Source: an uncultured Caulobacterales bacterium (GTDB lineage: Bacteria > Pseudomonadota > Alphaproteobacteria > Caulobacterales > Caulobacteraceae). Taken from it: a stretch of 64,000 bases of DNA. This document shows positions 18,398-25,136 of this stretch, one piece after another. Under the pieces are notes generated by a model. It had not been told where the DNA came from. It saw nothing but the letters and a program-made list of their open reading frames with translations, and made no database searches. Location of the stretch: contig CAIMFV010000035.1 of the NCBI GenBank assembly GCA_903840435.1, positions 1 through 64,000 of the forward strand, read 5' to 3'. The position numbers were made by a program, and so were the translations under genes. Each line of letters opens with the position of its first letter. The stretch's first letter is position 1.

Positions 18398-19099
18398 ATG
18401 GCCCAGCCCCCCCTCTCTTTGGCGAGCCTCGAAGGGCTTTGTGGCACACTGGCCGAACCCGGCCTCGACCTGGAAGCCGATGCGGTCGCGCTTCGCCAGT
18501 TGATTGCCCAGTCCAAGGTTCCCGCGCCGCTGGTGCGCCAGCTTTGGCGCGCTTTGGCGGGTGAGCGTCGGCGATTGCGCGGACTTCCTCCGATTGGCCT
18601 CTTCAGCGACCCAGCGCGTGCAGCCCATAGCGACTTTATGGCTCTCGCCAGCGCCTATTGCGGGCCGACAGCCCCGGTTGCGAGCTTGGCTTCGGTAGAG
18701 GCCGCGCTTCGGCACGCCGCCCAGCCGGAAGGTTTGGTCATAATAGGCCTGCAAGCCGAGACGCCCTGGTGGTTACGGCTCTTGGCCGAGCCAAGCGTTC
18801 GCGTCGTTGGCGCCCTGCCAGAAGCGCTCGACCAAGGTCCGCCACGCGCCTTGATCTTGGCCGCTACACGCCTGGGTCCAACTGGATCCGATGAGACCTT
18901 CTTTGTGACGGATCAGAAAGCCCCGCTGCGCCAGACCCTGGCAGACCTTGCCCGCATCGGTTTTGCCGCCGAGGGCCTGTGCGCGATCGGCGACTTGAAG
19001 CTCGTCAGTCTGGCGGGCTATGTGCAAGAGGAAGACCCCCGGCTCGCTGAGGCGGGAGGTCGCCTGAAGGGCGTGATTGGCGCACGTCCCTTCACTTGA
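18398..19099 (+). CDS. chorismate-mutase-like protein
   Basis: A 233-residue protein whose first 90 residues are helical and resemble the AroQ-type chorismate mutase layout (L-D-L-E-A-D-A-V-A-L-R-Q-L-I, then L-V-R-Q-L-W-R-A-L-A-G-E-R-R-R-L). The rest is less conserved. AroQ enzymes turn chorismate into prephenate for Phe/Tyr synthesis, and the position directly before a HisC-type aminotransferase supports such a role. Start ATG at 18398, four bases after the preceding stop. I do not see a full set of catalytic residues, so the activity is tentative. Confidence 0.6.
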   Translation: MAQPPLSLASLEGLCGTLAEPGLDLEADAVALRQLIAQSKVPAPLVRQLWRALAGERRRLRGLPPIGLFSDPARAAHSDFMALASAYCGPTAPVASLASVEAALRHAAQPEGLVIIGLQAETPWWLRLLAEPSVRVVGALPEALDQGPPRALILAATRLGPTGSDETFFVTDQKAPLRQTLADLARIGFAAEGLCAIGDLKLVSLAGYVQEEDPRLAEAGGRLKGVIGARPFT

Positions 19100-19127
19100 T
19101 CGGAATAGGCAAAGAAAGACCTCACCC

Positions 19128-20231
19128 ATGACAGGCGCTCTCAAACAGCCTCGCCCCAAGGCGGGTATCCTGGATATCTCGCCCTATGTCGGCGGCAAGG
19201 CCAAGGTCGATGGCTTTGCAAACCCGGTGAAACTTTCGTCTAACGAGAACTGTCTGGGCTGCTCAGAGGCGGCGCGCGCGGCCTTTCTTGAAACTGCGGC
19301 CAGCCTGCACCTCTATCCGGATGGGCATTGCGGGCTCTTGCGCCAGGAGATTTCTGAGGACCTGAATCTCGACCCGCATCGGCTGATTTTCACGGCAGGA
19401 TCGGATGAAATTTTTGATCTGTTGGCCCAAGCCTATCTGGAGCCGGGCGACAACGCTGTCCAAGGCCAATATGGCTTTCTGTCCTACCGCATTGCCGTGC
19501 GCGCCGCCCAAGGCGAGGTGCGGTTCGCGCCAGAACCCAATCGCTGCGTTGATATTGACCTGATCCTGGCAGAGGTTGATGACCGCACACGGCTGGTCTT
19601 TATCGCCAATCCCGCCAACCCAACGGGCGCTTGGCTAAAGGGCGACGACATAGCCCGCCTGCACGCCGAATTGCCGCCCGAGGTCATTCTCGTGCTCGAC
19701 GGTGCCTATGCAGAGTTCTGCGACGACCCAGACTATCGCGACGGCCTTGACCTTGCCCGCAATGCCGAAAATATCGTCGTCACCAAAACCTTTTCTAAAA
19801 TCCATGGTCTGGCGGCGCTGCGGGTCGGATGGGCCTTTGCACCACGGGCGGTTGTCGATGCGCTTGACCGCATTCGAAGCCCCTTCAACGTCAATGCGCC
19901 CGCCCAGGCTGCCGCGCTGGCGGCCTATCGCGATCACGACTTTGTCGAAAAGTCCAAAGCCCACGCCCGTACCTGGCGTCTGTGGCTGGCCCAGCAGCTC
20001 GGCGGCCTTGGTTTGGAAGCGCAGCCCTCGGCCGCCAACTTTGTCCTGGTCCGCTTTCCAGACACACCCGGCCGCACCGCGGCTGAGGCCGAGGCCCGTC
20101 TGGCTAGCCAGGGCTTTCTGGTGCGCGGACTGGCGGGCTATGGACTGCCCGATAGCCTACGCATCACGCTTGGCCTGGAAGCGGAAAACCGCGCGCTCAT
20201 CGATCATTTGAGCCAGTTTATGAGGGGCTGA
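19128..20231 (+). CDS. hisC: histidinol-phosphate / aromatic aminotransferase
   Basis: Class I/II PLP aminotransferase of the HisC group; it can act in histidine synthesis and often also on aromatic keto acids. The 367-residue product shows K-L-S-S-N-E-N near the start, N-P-A-N-P-T-G, L-D-G-A-Y-A-E-F and the PLP lysine in T-K-T-F-S-K-I-H-G-L-A-A-L-R-V-G. ATG at 19128 gives the usual start near the conserved N-terminus; 19077 is an alternative. It follows the chorismate-mutase-like gene, suggesting aromatic amino acid work. A tyrC-type dehydrogenase, often next in alphaproteobacteria, is missing. Its 3' end overlaps the convergent neighbour by 14 bp. Confidence 0.93.
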   Translation: MTGALKQPRPKAGILDISPYVGGKAKVDGFANPVKLSSNENCLGCSEAARAAFLETAASLHLYPDGHCGLLRQEISEDLNLDPHRLIFTAGSDEIFDLLAQAYLEPGDNAVQGQYGFLSYRIAVRAAQGEVRFAPEPNRCVDIDLILAEVDDRTRLVFIANPANPTGAWLKGDDIARLHAELPPEVILVLDGAYAEFCDDPDYRDGLDLARNAENIVVTKTFSKIHGLAALRVGWAFAPRAVVDALDRIRSPFNVNAPAQAAALAAYRDHDFVEKSKAHARTWRLWLAQQLGGLGLEAQPSAANFVLVRFPDTPGRTAAEAEARLASQGFLVRGLAGYGLPDSLRITLGLEAENRALIDHLSQFMRG

Positions 20232-21333
20232 AGCCTGCCATCAAACTGTCGAAATCGAGAATGAGGTCGGAATACTCTTTGAGCGGCATCCGACTAGAGA
20301 TTTGGTTGTCTTGACGATAGCGCCAAAACTGTAACACGTGTTGCAGCACGCCGACCAATTCGCCAAGCTCGATAAATAAGATTGGCGAGCTCAACAGGAA
20401 ATGGCGGAAGGCCATCGGATTTTGCGCCTTCACCATCACGGCATAGGCCTCATCATAACCGGCAATAAAGGTGTGAGCCCTGGCAAGCACACTGAGGAGG
20501 TTGCGACTTAAACGCTTGCGCGCCGTATCGAGCGGCCCAAAGCGGTTCTCGCCATCCCGAGAGACCGGCATGCCCGCTTGCATTTCCCGAATGGCCATAG
20601 AGATTTCGGCCTCTAATGGCGCACAAATCCATTTGTAATAGAGAAAACCCTTCCAGCCGAACATGCCTTCGCTGAACTCTTCCAGGCCCATGCGCAACAT
20701 CCGCCGCAAGGGCTCGGTGGCGTCGCCATAGTCGCCGGACAACAAGACCCTAATCATCCTTGCCGGTTCCGGCTTTTCGCGAACCCCGCGCAAGGCAAGC
20801 TCGACGAGCTCCGAGATTTCGGCGCTGACAAAGCTTTCCATCTTGGCGATTTCAGCCTCGCCAAGATTGAAGTACCGATGATCGGGTCGCACCTCGAGCC
20901 GCCCCAGTCTCTCCCGCAGTAGGAAGGGATCGAAGGATGGCAGGCCATCAAGCGCCTTCAGCACACGAAGATCGCTTGGCCGGTTGTTGAGATGGACGCC
21001 GGTCACCTGACTGAGGCTGTCCATCCAATCGGTTTCCCCGAGAAATAGATAGCGGCCACCGACGCGCAGGTCGTCGGGATCAATCGGCAGAACCAATTTG
21101 GTGGCAATGGAACGACCATCGCCGAATACCCGTGACTCTTCCTGACGCAGGCGATGTTTGACAATGAAACACCGGTTCAGTCCTGCTGTTGCGAAGAGCG
21201 GCGCGGTGATGGGCGCATCGGCAGATTCCGCCGTTTCCCAAACCCGCAGCAGATTGAGCACTCGCGAAGTCGACGCGCCGCTATGTAATCGGGTCAAGCT
21301 CCGAACATCGGCATTAGCGAGCATTCGCGACAT
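20218..21333 (-). CDS. uncharacterised protein, paralogue A of the 59.3-60.4 kb protein
   Basis: A 371-residue protein of unknown function with a clear paralogue at 59298-60419. Shared blocks include R-V-L-N-L-L near the N-terminus, V-K-H-R-L-R, T-K-(L/I)-(V/L)-(L/F)-P-I-D, D-L-R-(V/I)-L-K, D-P-F-L-L-R-E and E-G-(M/V)-F-(G/C)-W-K-(G/A)-F-L-Y-Y-K-W, then F-R-(H/E)-F-L-L in the C-terminal third. No signal peptide, membrane helix or known catalytic motif is seen. ATG at 21333 (M-S-R-M-L-A-N) is preferred because it matches the paralogue's start and has GAGG upstream; 21375 and 21324 are possible. It looks like a soluble cytoplasmic protein. Confidence 0.8.
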   Translation of the reverse strand: MSRMLANADVRSLTRLHSGASTSRVLNLLRVWETAESADAPITAPLFATAGLNRCFIVKHRLRQEESRVFGDGRSIATKLVLPIDPDDLRVGGRYLFLGETDWMDSLSQVTGVHLNNRPSDLRVLKALDGLPSFDPFLLRERLGRLEVRPDHRYFNLGEAEIAKMESFVSAEISELVELALRGVREKPEPARMIRVLLSGDYGDATEPLRRMLRMGLEEFSEGMFGWKGFLYYKWICAPLEAEISMAIREMQAGMPVSRDGENRFGPLDTARKRLSRNLLSVLARAHTFIAGYDEAYAVMVKAQNPMAFRHFLLSSPILFIELGELVGVLQHVLQFWRYRQDNQISSRMPLKEYSDLILDFDSLMAGFSPS

Positions 21334-21487
21334 TGAGGATCCGGCCTCTACGCCTCTGCAGTATTGAGAGGACAAGGCCTTAGCTTTAAGCCTGTGGACT
21401 TAAAATTTTGAAAATTTGCCCAACACTTAAATTCGGTGGGAATTTGAAGATTAACTGCATTTTTTAAGGCGACTTTACCAGAACGAC

Positions 21488-21883
21488 CTAGCTTCCCTCA
21501 GCTTCATCGTCAGGGGCTCGCTTTAACAAGGCGTCTGCCATGGCGTCGAACAGGCTTTGCATGCCAATCGGCTTCATCACCAAACCGTCGGCCCCGCTTT
21601 GGATGCAGGTATCGAATAATCCAGGCGATGCATCTGCGGTAACCACAACGATCGGAATGTTTGCCTTGCCATCGCTTCGGGCGCGAATCTCGCGGATGGC
21701 TGTCAGGCCGTCCATTCCCGGCATGCGCAGGTCCATCAAAATGATGTCATAATCCGCCGCCTCAATCATTTTCAGACCAAGAACCGCATCCTCAGCCTCG
21801 CTCATCTCGCAGCCCCCAACTTCGAGCATGTTGCGGACGATAACCCTGTTCATCGGGTTGTCTTCGACAAACAGAACATTCAT
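21488..21883 (-). CDS. single-domain response regulator (receiver only)
   Basis: A 131-residue receiver protein with no output domain. The acidic pocket is in F-V-E-D-N-P, the phospho-acceptor is Asp51 in I-I-L-M-D-L-R-M-P-G-M-D-G, the switch Thr is in V-V-V-T-A-D-A, and the conserved lysine is in V-M-K-P-I-G. Its ATG overlaps the stop of the upstream hybrid kinase by four bases, so it is almost certainly the kinase's partner. With no DNA-binding domain it should act through protein contacts or pass phosphate onward. Confidence 0.93.
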   Translation of the reverse strand: MNVLFVEDNPMNRVIVRNMLEVGGCEMSEAEDAVLGLKMIEAADYDIILMDLRMPGMDGLTAIREIRARSDGKANIPIVVVTADASPGLFDTCIQSGADGLVMKPIGMQSLFDAMADALLKRAPDDEAEGS

Positions 21884-24408
21884 GGCGCTGCGCCCGCGCG
21901 ATCGGCGTCCGAGCTTACGCCGGTGGCAGCCAGCTTGGCCGTGTCTGGTCCACGGCGCTCAAGCAGCACCGAGGTCAGGCGGGCGGGTTGCAACGGTTTG
22001 ACCAAAAAGGCGTCCGCGCCGGCGGCCAAAATTCGGGTCTCAAATTCCTGAGCGGCTTTGGCGCCCAGCACAATCACGGGCAGGCTAGCGCTCATCGTCC
22101 CGATACGGGCCAAAGCCGTCTCGACATCTTGATCGCCCCCCAAGGCCGCCCAATCACAGACAATGCGGTCGAAGCCCGACTCGCGTATGAGGTCAGACGA
22201 TGCTGCGTAATCTGCTGCAAAATCAAGTCGTTTCGCCACTTTTCCAACCATAGCGCGTAAGAAACTCTGCGCCATGGGATTGGGTTCAAGCGCGAGGATG
22301 CGCAAGTCTTCCAGCCGTTCAGCCACGCCGACCAAGGGACCGCTTGAGATCTGTTGCCGCGGCCCATCTTCAACGACCTGCAGTGGCAGTTGAAAGGTGA
22401 AGGTCGAGCCGACGCCAAGCGCGCTCTCCAAACGAATGGTGCCTCCCATGGCGTCAGCGATGCGCCGACAGATGGCAAGGCCCAAACCTGCGCCACCAAA
22501 CCGTCGCGACAGCCCGACTTCAACCTGGGTGAAGGACTCAAAAATCAGCGCCTGGTCCTTGGGCGCAACGCCAATGCCGCTGTCACGCACCGAAAAGGTC
22601 AAGGTCCCGCTTTCGACAGCGCCCACCACCTCAATCTCGACAAAACCTGTCTCAGTAAACTTGATGGCATTGGACACGAGATTGAGGATCACCTGACGTA
22701 AGCGATCAGCGTCTTCAAAAATCCTTTGCGGCGCACGCTCCAGCGACACCCTGAGGCTCAACCCCTTAGACTGCGCGTGATCTTGCCAATTGGCCACCGC
22801 ATCGCGCACCACCGCGTGCAGGTCGATGACGCTGCGTTTGACCGTAACCTGCCCATTCTCGGCCTTGGCGAGATCAAGCAGGTCGTCGACCATGGCGCGC
22901 ATAGCCCGGCCCGCGCCCATGACCACATCCAACCGATCCCGGGTCGAGGCTGGCAAGGCACTATCGGCAAGCAGCACCTCGGTCATGCCCAAAATGCCGT
23001 TGAGCGGCGTGCGAATTTCGTGGCTGGTTGAGGCGAGGAAGTCGGTCTTGGCCTTTAACGCCTTACCAAGTTCGGCATTGCTCGCCTCGAGCTCTTTGTT
23101 CATCGCCCGCACTTCGTTGCGGCTGCGACGCATGGAGAAAAAGCCGAAAGTGACCAGGGCCAAGACCACGGTCGCGGCGGCACCCAGCACCAAGCTGATG
23201 GCGAGACGCATCTGCTCTTGTGACCTGGCGAGCTGGGCGGTCTTTTGCAATTCTTCCGCCCGCAGCCGGGCGATTTTTAAGTCTTGATTGGCAAAATCAA
23301 ATTGCGCACTCATCAAGGCCGCATTGGTCGAGGCGGCAAGATCGCGGGCAGCGTCCTCTAACCGCTTGACAGCCTTCAGGTGCAGCATGGCCAAATGGTC
23401 TTGGCCAAGGCGGGTATAGATATCGACGGCGGCCCGATGAAAATCGAGATAGGCAGGCCCTGAGGTGGCGAGATCAACGCCTTTGAAGGCCTCCTCGATC
23501 AGCGGCCGAGCCCGCGCAGCATCGCCTCGCTTTAAGCTGACCACCGCCAACTCACCAATCAAATAGGGCCTCTCTTCAGCGGCCTCAGCTTGAGAGGTGA
23601 GCTTTAGGGCACGGGAAACGGTCGTCTCTGCATCAGAAAATCTACCCAAAGCCACCAAGCAAGAGGCGATATTGTTTAGTATCTGCGCTTGAAGAAAGGG
23701 ACTTTGGAGATTCCTTGCAACCTCATACGCCTTTTCAAATTCTAGTACGGCATCTCCAAATCGCCCCATACCCTTGTAGCCAAGAGCAAGATTGTTATGC
23801 GTTGAAATATTTAGCGAAAGGTCATTTGGGAATATTTCGTTCGATTCTCGATAATATTTAAATTCATGCTCATAGTCCCGCGCCGCCAAGTATATTGACC
23901 CAATCCGTTGTAGGGCCATGGCCTGGGAACGCGGGAGATTAATCTTTCGGAAAATTTGAAAGGCAGTGTGAAAGTCGCTCAAGGCTTCTTGGACCCGACC
24001 CACAGCGGCTAGAACGCTTCCGGAAGCGATATTGATGTCGCCCTCCAACTTCGTGTCGCGCGCATAAGCATGCGCGTCGGAAGTTGCCTGAGCGACAAAA
24101 GAAGCTGCCTTCGCGTCTTCGTTCAGTCGATTCAGCGCGGCGATTTCCAACCAGCGCGTCGCGAGCACATCCAATGGACGTGCCGCCTGTCCGCTCATCC
24201 GACTGACAACATCTCGCGCACGACGGGCGTGATCCAATGCAGACTTTGGATCGTTGAGCATTGCTTGCTTCGCCTGGGACATCTCAACTTCAAAAGTCGG
24301 CACGTCCGCCGCGGTAGCGCGGGAATCATGGAGAAGTAGGGCGGCGGCAATAGCGAATGCGCATTCGCTCGAACGCTTGCTATTTCTTTTGCTTCTGAAC
24401 CCGGACAT
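21880..24408 (-). CDS. hybrid sensor histidine kinase with exported TPR sensor domain
   Basis: An 842-residue kinase. Order of parts: signal-like N-terminus ending near A-T-A-A; an all-helical TPR region to about residue 385; one membrane helix at about 399-425 (L-V-L-G-A-A-A-T-V-V-L-A-L-V); a coiled linker; HisKA with S-H-E-I-R-T-P-L-N-G (His463); HATPase with N-L-V-S-N-A-I-K-F, D-S-G-I-G-V and G-G-A-G-L-G-L-A-I; and a C-terminal receiver with C-D-W-A-A-L and L-V-K-P. The receiver's first acidic pair reads L-E-P, so it may be weak. The topology places the TPR sensor outside the inner membrane. ATG at 24408 is chosen for the signal peptide; 24432 is possible. It is transcribed with the receiver gene and divergent from the YGNINAW peptide gene. 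Confidence 0.9.
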   Translation of the reverse strand: MSGFRSKRNSKRSSECAFAIAAALLLHDSRATAADVPTFEVEMSQAKQAMLNDPKSALDHARRARDVVSRMSGQAARPLDVLATRWLEIAALNRLNEDAKAASFVAQATSDAHAYARDTKLEGDINIASGSVLAAVGRVQEALSDFHTAFQIFRKINLPRSQAMALQRIGSIYLAARDYEHEFKYYRESNEIFPNDLSLNISTHNNLALGYKGMGRFGDAVLEFEKAYEVARNLQSPFLQAQILNNIASCLVALGRFSDAETTVSRALKLTSQAEAAEERPYLIGELAVVSLKRGDAARARPLIEEAFKGVDLATSGPAYLDFHRAAVDIYTRLGQDHLAMLHLKAVKRLEDAARDLAASTNAALMSAQFDFANQDLKIARLRAEELQKTAQLARSQEQMRLAISLVLGAAATVVLALVTFGFFSMRRSRNEVRAMNKELEASNAELGKALKAKTDFLASTSHEIRTPLNGILGMTEVLLADSALPASTRDRLDVVMGAGRAMRAMVDDLLDLAKAENGQVTVKRSVIDLHAVVRDAVANWQDHAQSKGLSLRVSLERAPQRIFEDADRLRQVILNLVSNAIKFTETGFVEIEVVGAVESGTLTFSVRDSGIGVAPKDQALIFESFTQVEVGLSRRFGGAGLGLAICRRIADAMGGTIRLESALGVGSTFTFQLPLQVVEDGPRQQISSGPLVGVAERLEDLRILALEPNPMAQSFLRAMVGKVAKRLDFAADYAASSDLIRESGFDRIVCDWAALGGDQDVETALARIGTMSASLPVIVLGAKAAQEFETRILAAGADAFLVKPLQPARLTSVLLERRGPDTAKLAATGVSSDADRAGAAP

Positions 24409-24458
24409 GTCACCGCCTATCCATGCCAACATAATAGGCTCACCCGGCTAATTCGGGG

Positions 24459-24473
24459 TTAATTCTTGCTTCA
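24459..24473. promoter_or_regulatory. imperfect CtrA-like site upstream of the TPR kinase
   Basis: TTAA-N7-TTCA, seven of eight consensus bases, about 50 bp upstream of the kinase start. It is suggestive only because a perfect pair lies in the same intergenic region. Confidence 0.25.
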
Positions 24474-24688
24474 CTATAGACTCAATAAATTCGTCTCCAT
24501 TCTAGACCCTAGCTGTCGACACTTCAAAGTCATCCGCAAATTAGTTTCAGGCCAGCCGTGGGCGCAGCTTCGTATGAACCGCTCTATTCCCCTGGAAAAA
24601 GATAATAGCGGCGCACCTCGTCCCAGTCGGTCATCTCCTGACGCCGACCGTACGCGGCTAATCAGTCGTTCAGAGTTAAGGCCTTGGC

Positions 24689-24704
24689 GTTAATATATAT
24701 TAAC
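24689..24704. promoter_or_regulatory. 16-bp perfect palindrome GTTAATATATATTAAC
   Basis: The sequence equals its own reverse complement. It resembles two TTAA half-sites separated by six bases, one short of the CtrA spacing. It may be an operator for a dimeric regulator, or chance in AT-rich DNA. Confidence 0.4.
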
Positions 24705-24783
24705 AGCCACCCCTAGGTTGGACGTCGACTCCCTGAATTTTTTCCAGATTCGCGCAAAAGGGTTAATCGAGCCTGCAAAATTT

Positions 24784-24798
24784 TTAATTTATGCTTAA
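24784..24798. promoter_or_regulatory. CtrA-type box 1, TTAA-N7-TTAA
   Basis: TTAATTTATGCTTAA matches the full CtrA consensus used in Caulobacterales for cell-cycle control. It lies about 100 bp before the peptide ATG at 24895. Confidence 0.6.
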
Positions 24799-24815
24799 TT
24801 AGTGATTGACGATCA

Positions 24816-24830
24816 TTAACTATGTCTTAA
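24816..24830. promoter_or_regulatory. CtrA-type box 2, TTAA-N7-TTAA
   Basis: TTAACTATGTCTTAA, a second perfect match, begins 32 bp after the start of box 1 and ends about 64 bp before the peptide ATG. That is a plausible place for activator binding over a -35 region. Confidence 0.6.
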
Positions 24831-24894
24831 ACATTGCGTTCAGGAGAGGGAGCGGACGCATAACCTTCTCCCCGCCCAACCAATGGAGAAAGCC

Positions 24895-24999
24895 ATGTCA
24901 GTTCGTTCCAAAATGTTCGCTATTGCTACCGCCGCTATGGGCGTCGCGCTTGCAGTTGCTTCAGCCGCCCAAGCGTATGGCAACATCAACGCCTGGTAA
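24895..24999 (+). CDS. 34-residue secreted-peptide precursor ending in YGNINAW
   Basis: Not recognised as any named gene. ATG at 24895 follows GGAGAAAGCC, a good ribosome binding site at six-base spacing. The product has a basic start (M-S-V-R-S-K), a hydrophobic core (F-A-I-A-T-A-A-M-G-V-A-L-A-V) and a type I cleavage site S-A-A-Q-A. Only Y-G-N-I-N-A-W and TAA follow. Cleavage would release a heptapeptide into the periplasm. The same heptad occurs five times in tandem near the N-terminus of the adjacent convergent subtilase autotransporter. Two perfect CtrA-type boxes lie upstream and a strong terminator downstream, so this looks like a complete small transcription unit. Role unknown; a signal, protease ligand or decoy are all possible. 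Confidence 0.75.
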   Translation: MSVRSKMFAIATAAMGVALAVASAAQAYGNINAW

Positions 25000-25073
25000 G
25001 CTTCGTTTTCGAACAGAAGCGGGTTCGTAGGCGATTTTTAAACCTGCAGCACCCAGTGAAGCTTGAAAACATG

Positions 25074-25106
25074 AAAGGCCGCTCGTCACTGACGAGCGGC
25101 CTTTTT
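25074..25106 (+). terminator. strong Rho-independent terminator after the peptide gene
   Basis: An 11-bp perfect stem GGCCGCTCGTC / GACGAGCGGCC (25077-25087 with 25091-25101), extended by AAA/TTT, has a 3-base loop and is followed by TTTTT on the plus strand. It lies about 75 bp after the peptide stop and 30 bp from the convergent autotransporter stop. Confidence 0.92.
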
Positions 25107-25136
25107 AGTTATGTCGCAAACAGAGGGACTTGCGGT

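Larger units (their letters stand above)
24409..24894. other. regulatory intergenic region between TPR kinase and peptide gene
   Basis: Nearly 500 bp between the divergent kinase and peptide genes, with AT-rich patches. It contains a near-CtrA site at 24459-24473, a 16-bp perfect palindrome at 24689-24704 and two perfect TTAA-N7-TTAA boxes at 24784-24830. No other ORF in it looks real. Its length and density of motifs mark it as the most regulated-looking intergenic region in the window. Confidence 0.6.

Noticed and set aside
24466..24693. ORF of 75 codons in the kinase/peptide intergenic region
   Set aside because: No ribosome binding site or recognisable protein features.
24806..25030. ORF of 74 codons overlapping the peptide gene in another frame
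   Set aside because: It starts inside the CtrA-type box region, has no good ribosome binding site and no signal peptide; the 34-codon frame at 24895 is better supported on all counts.
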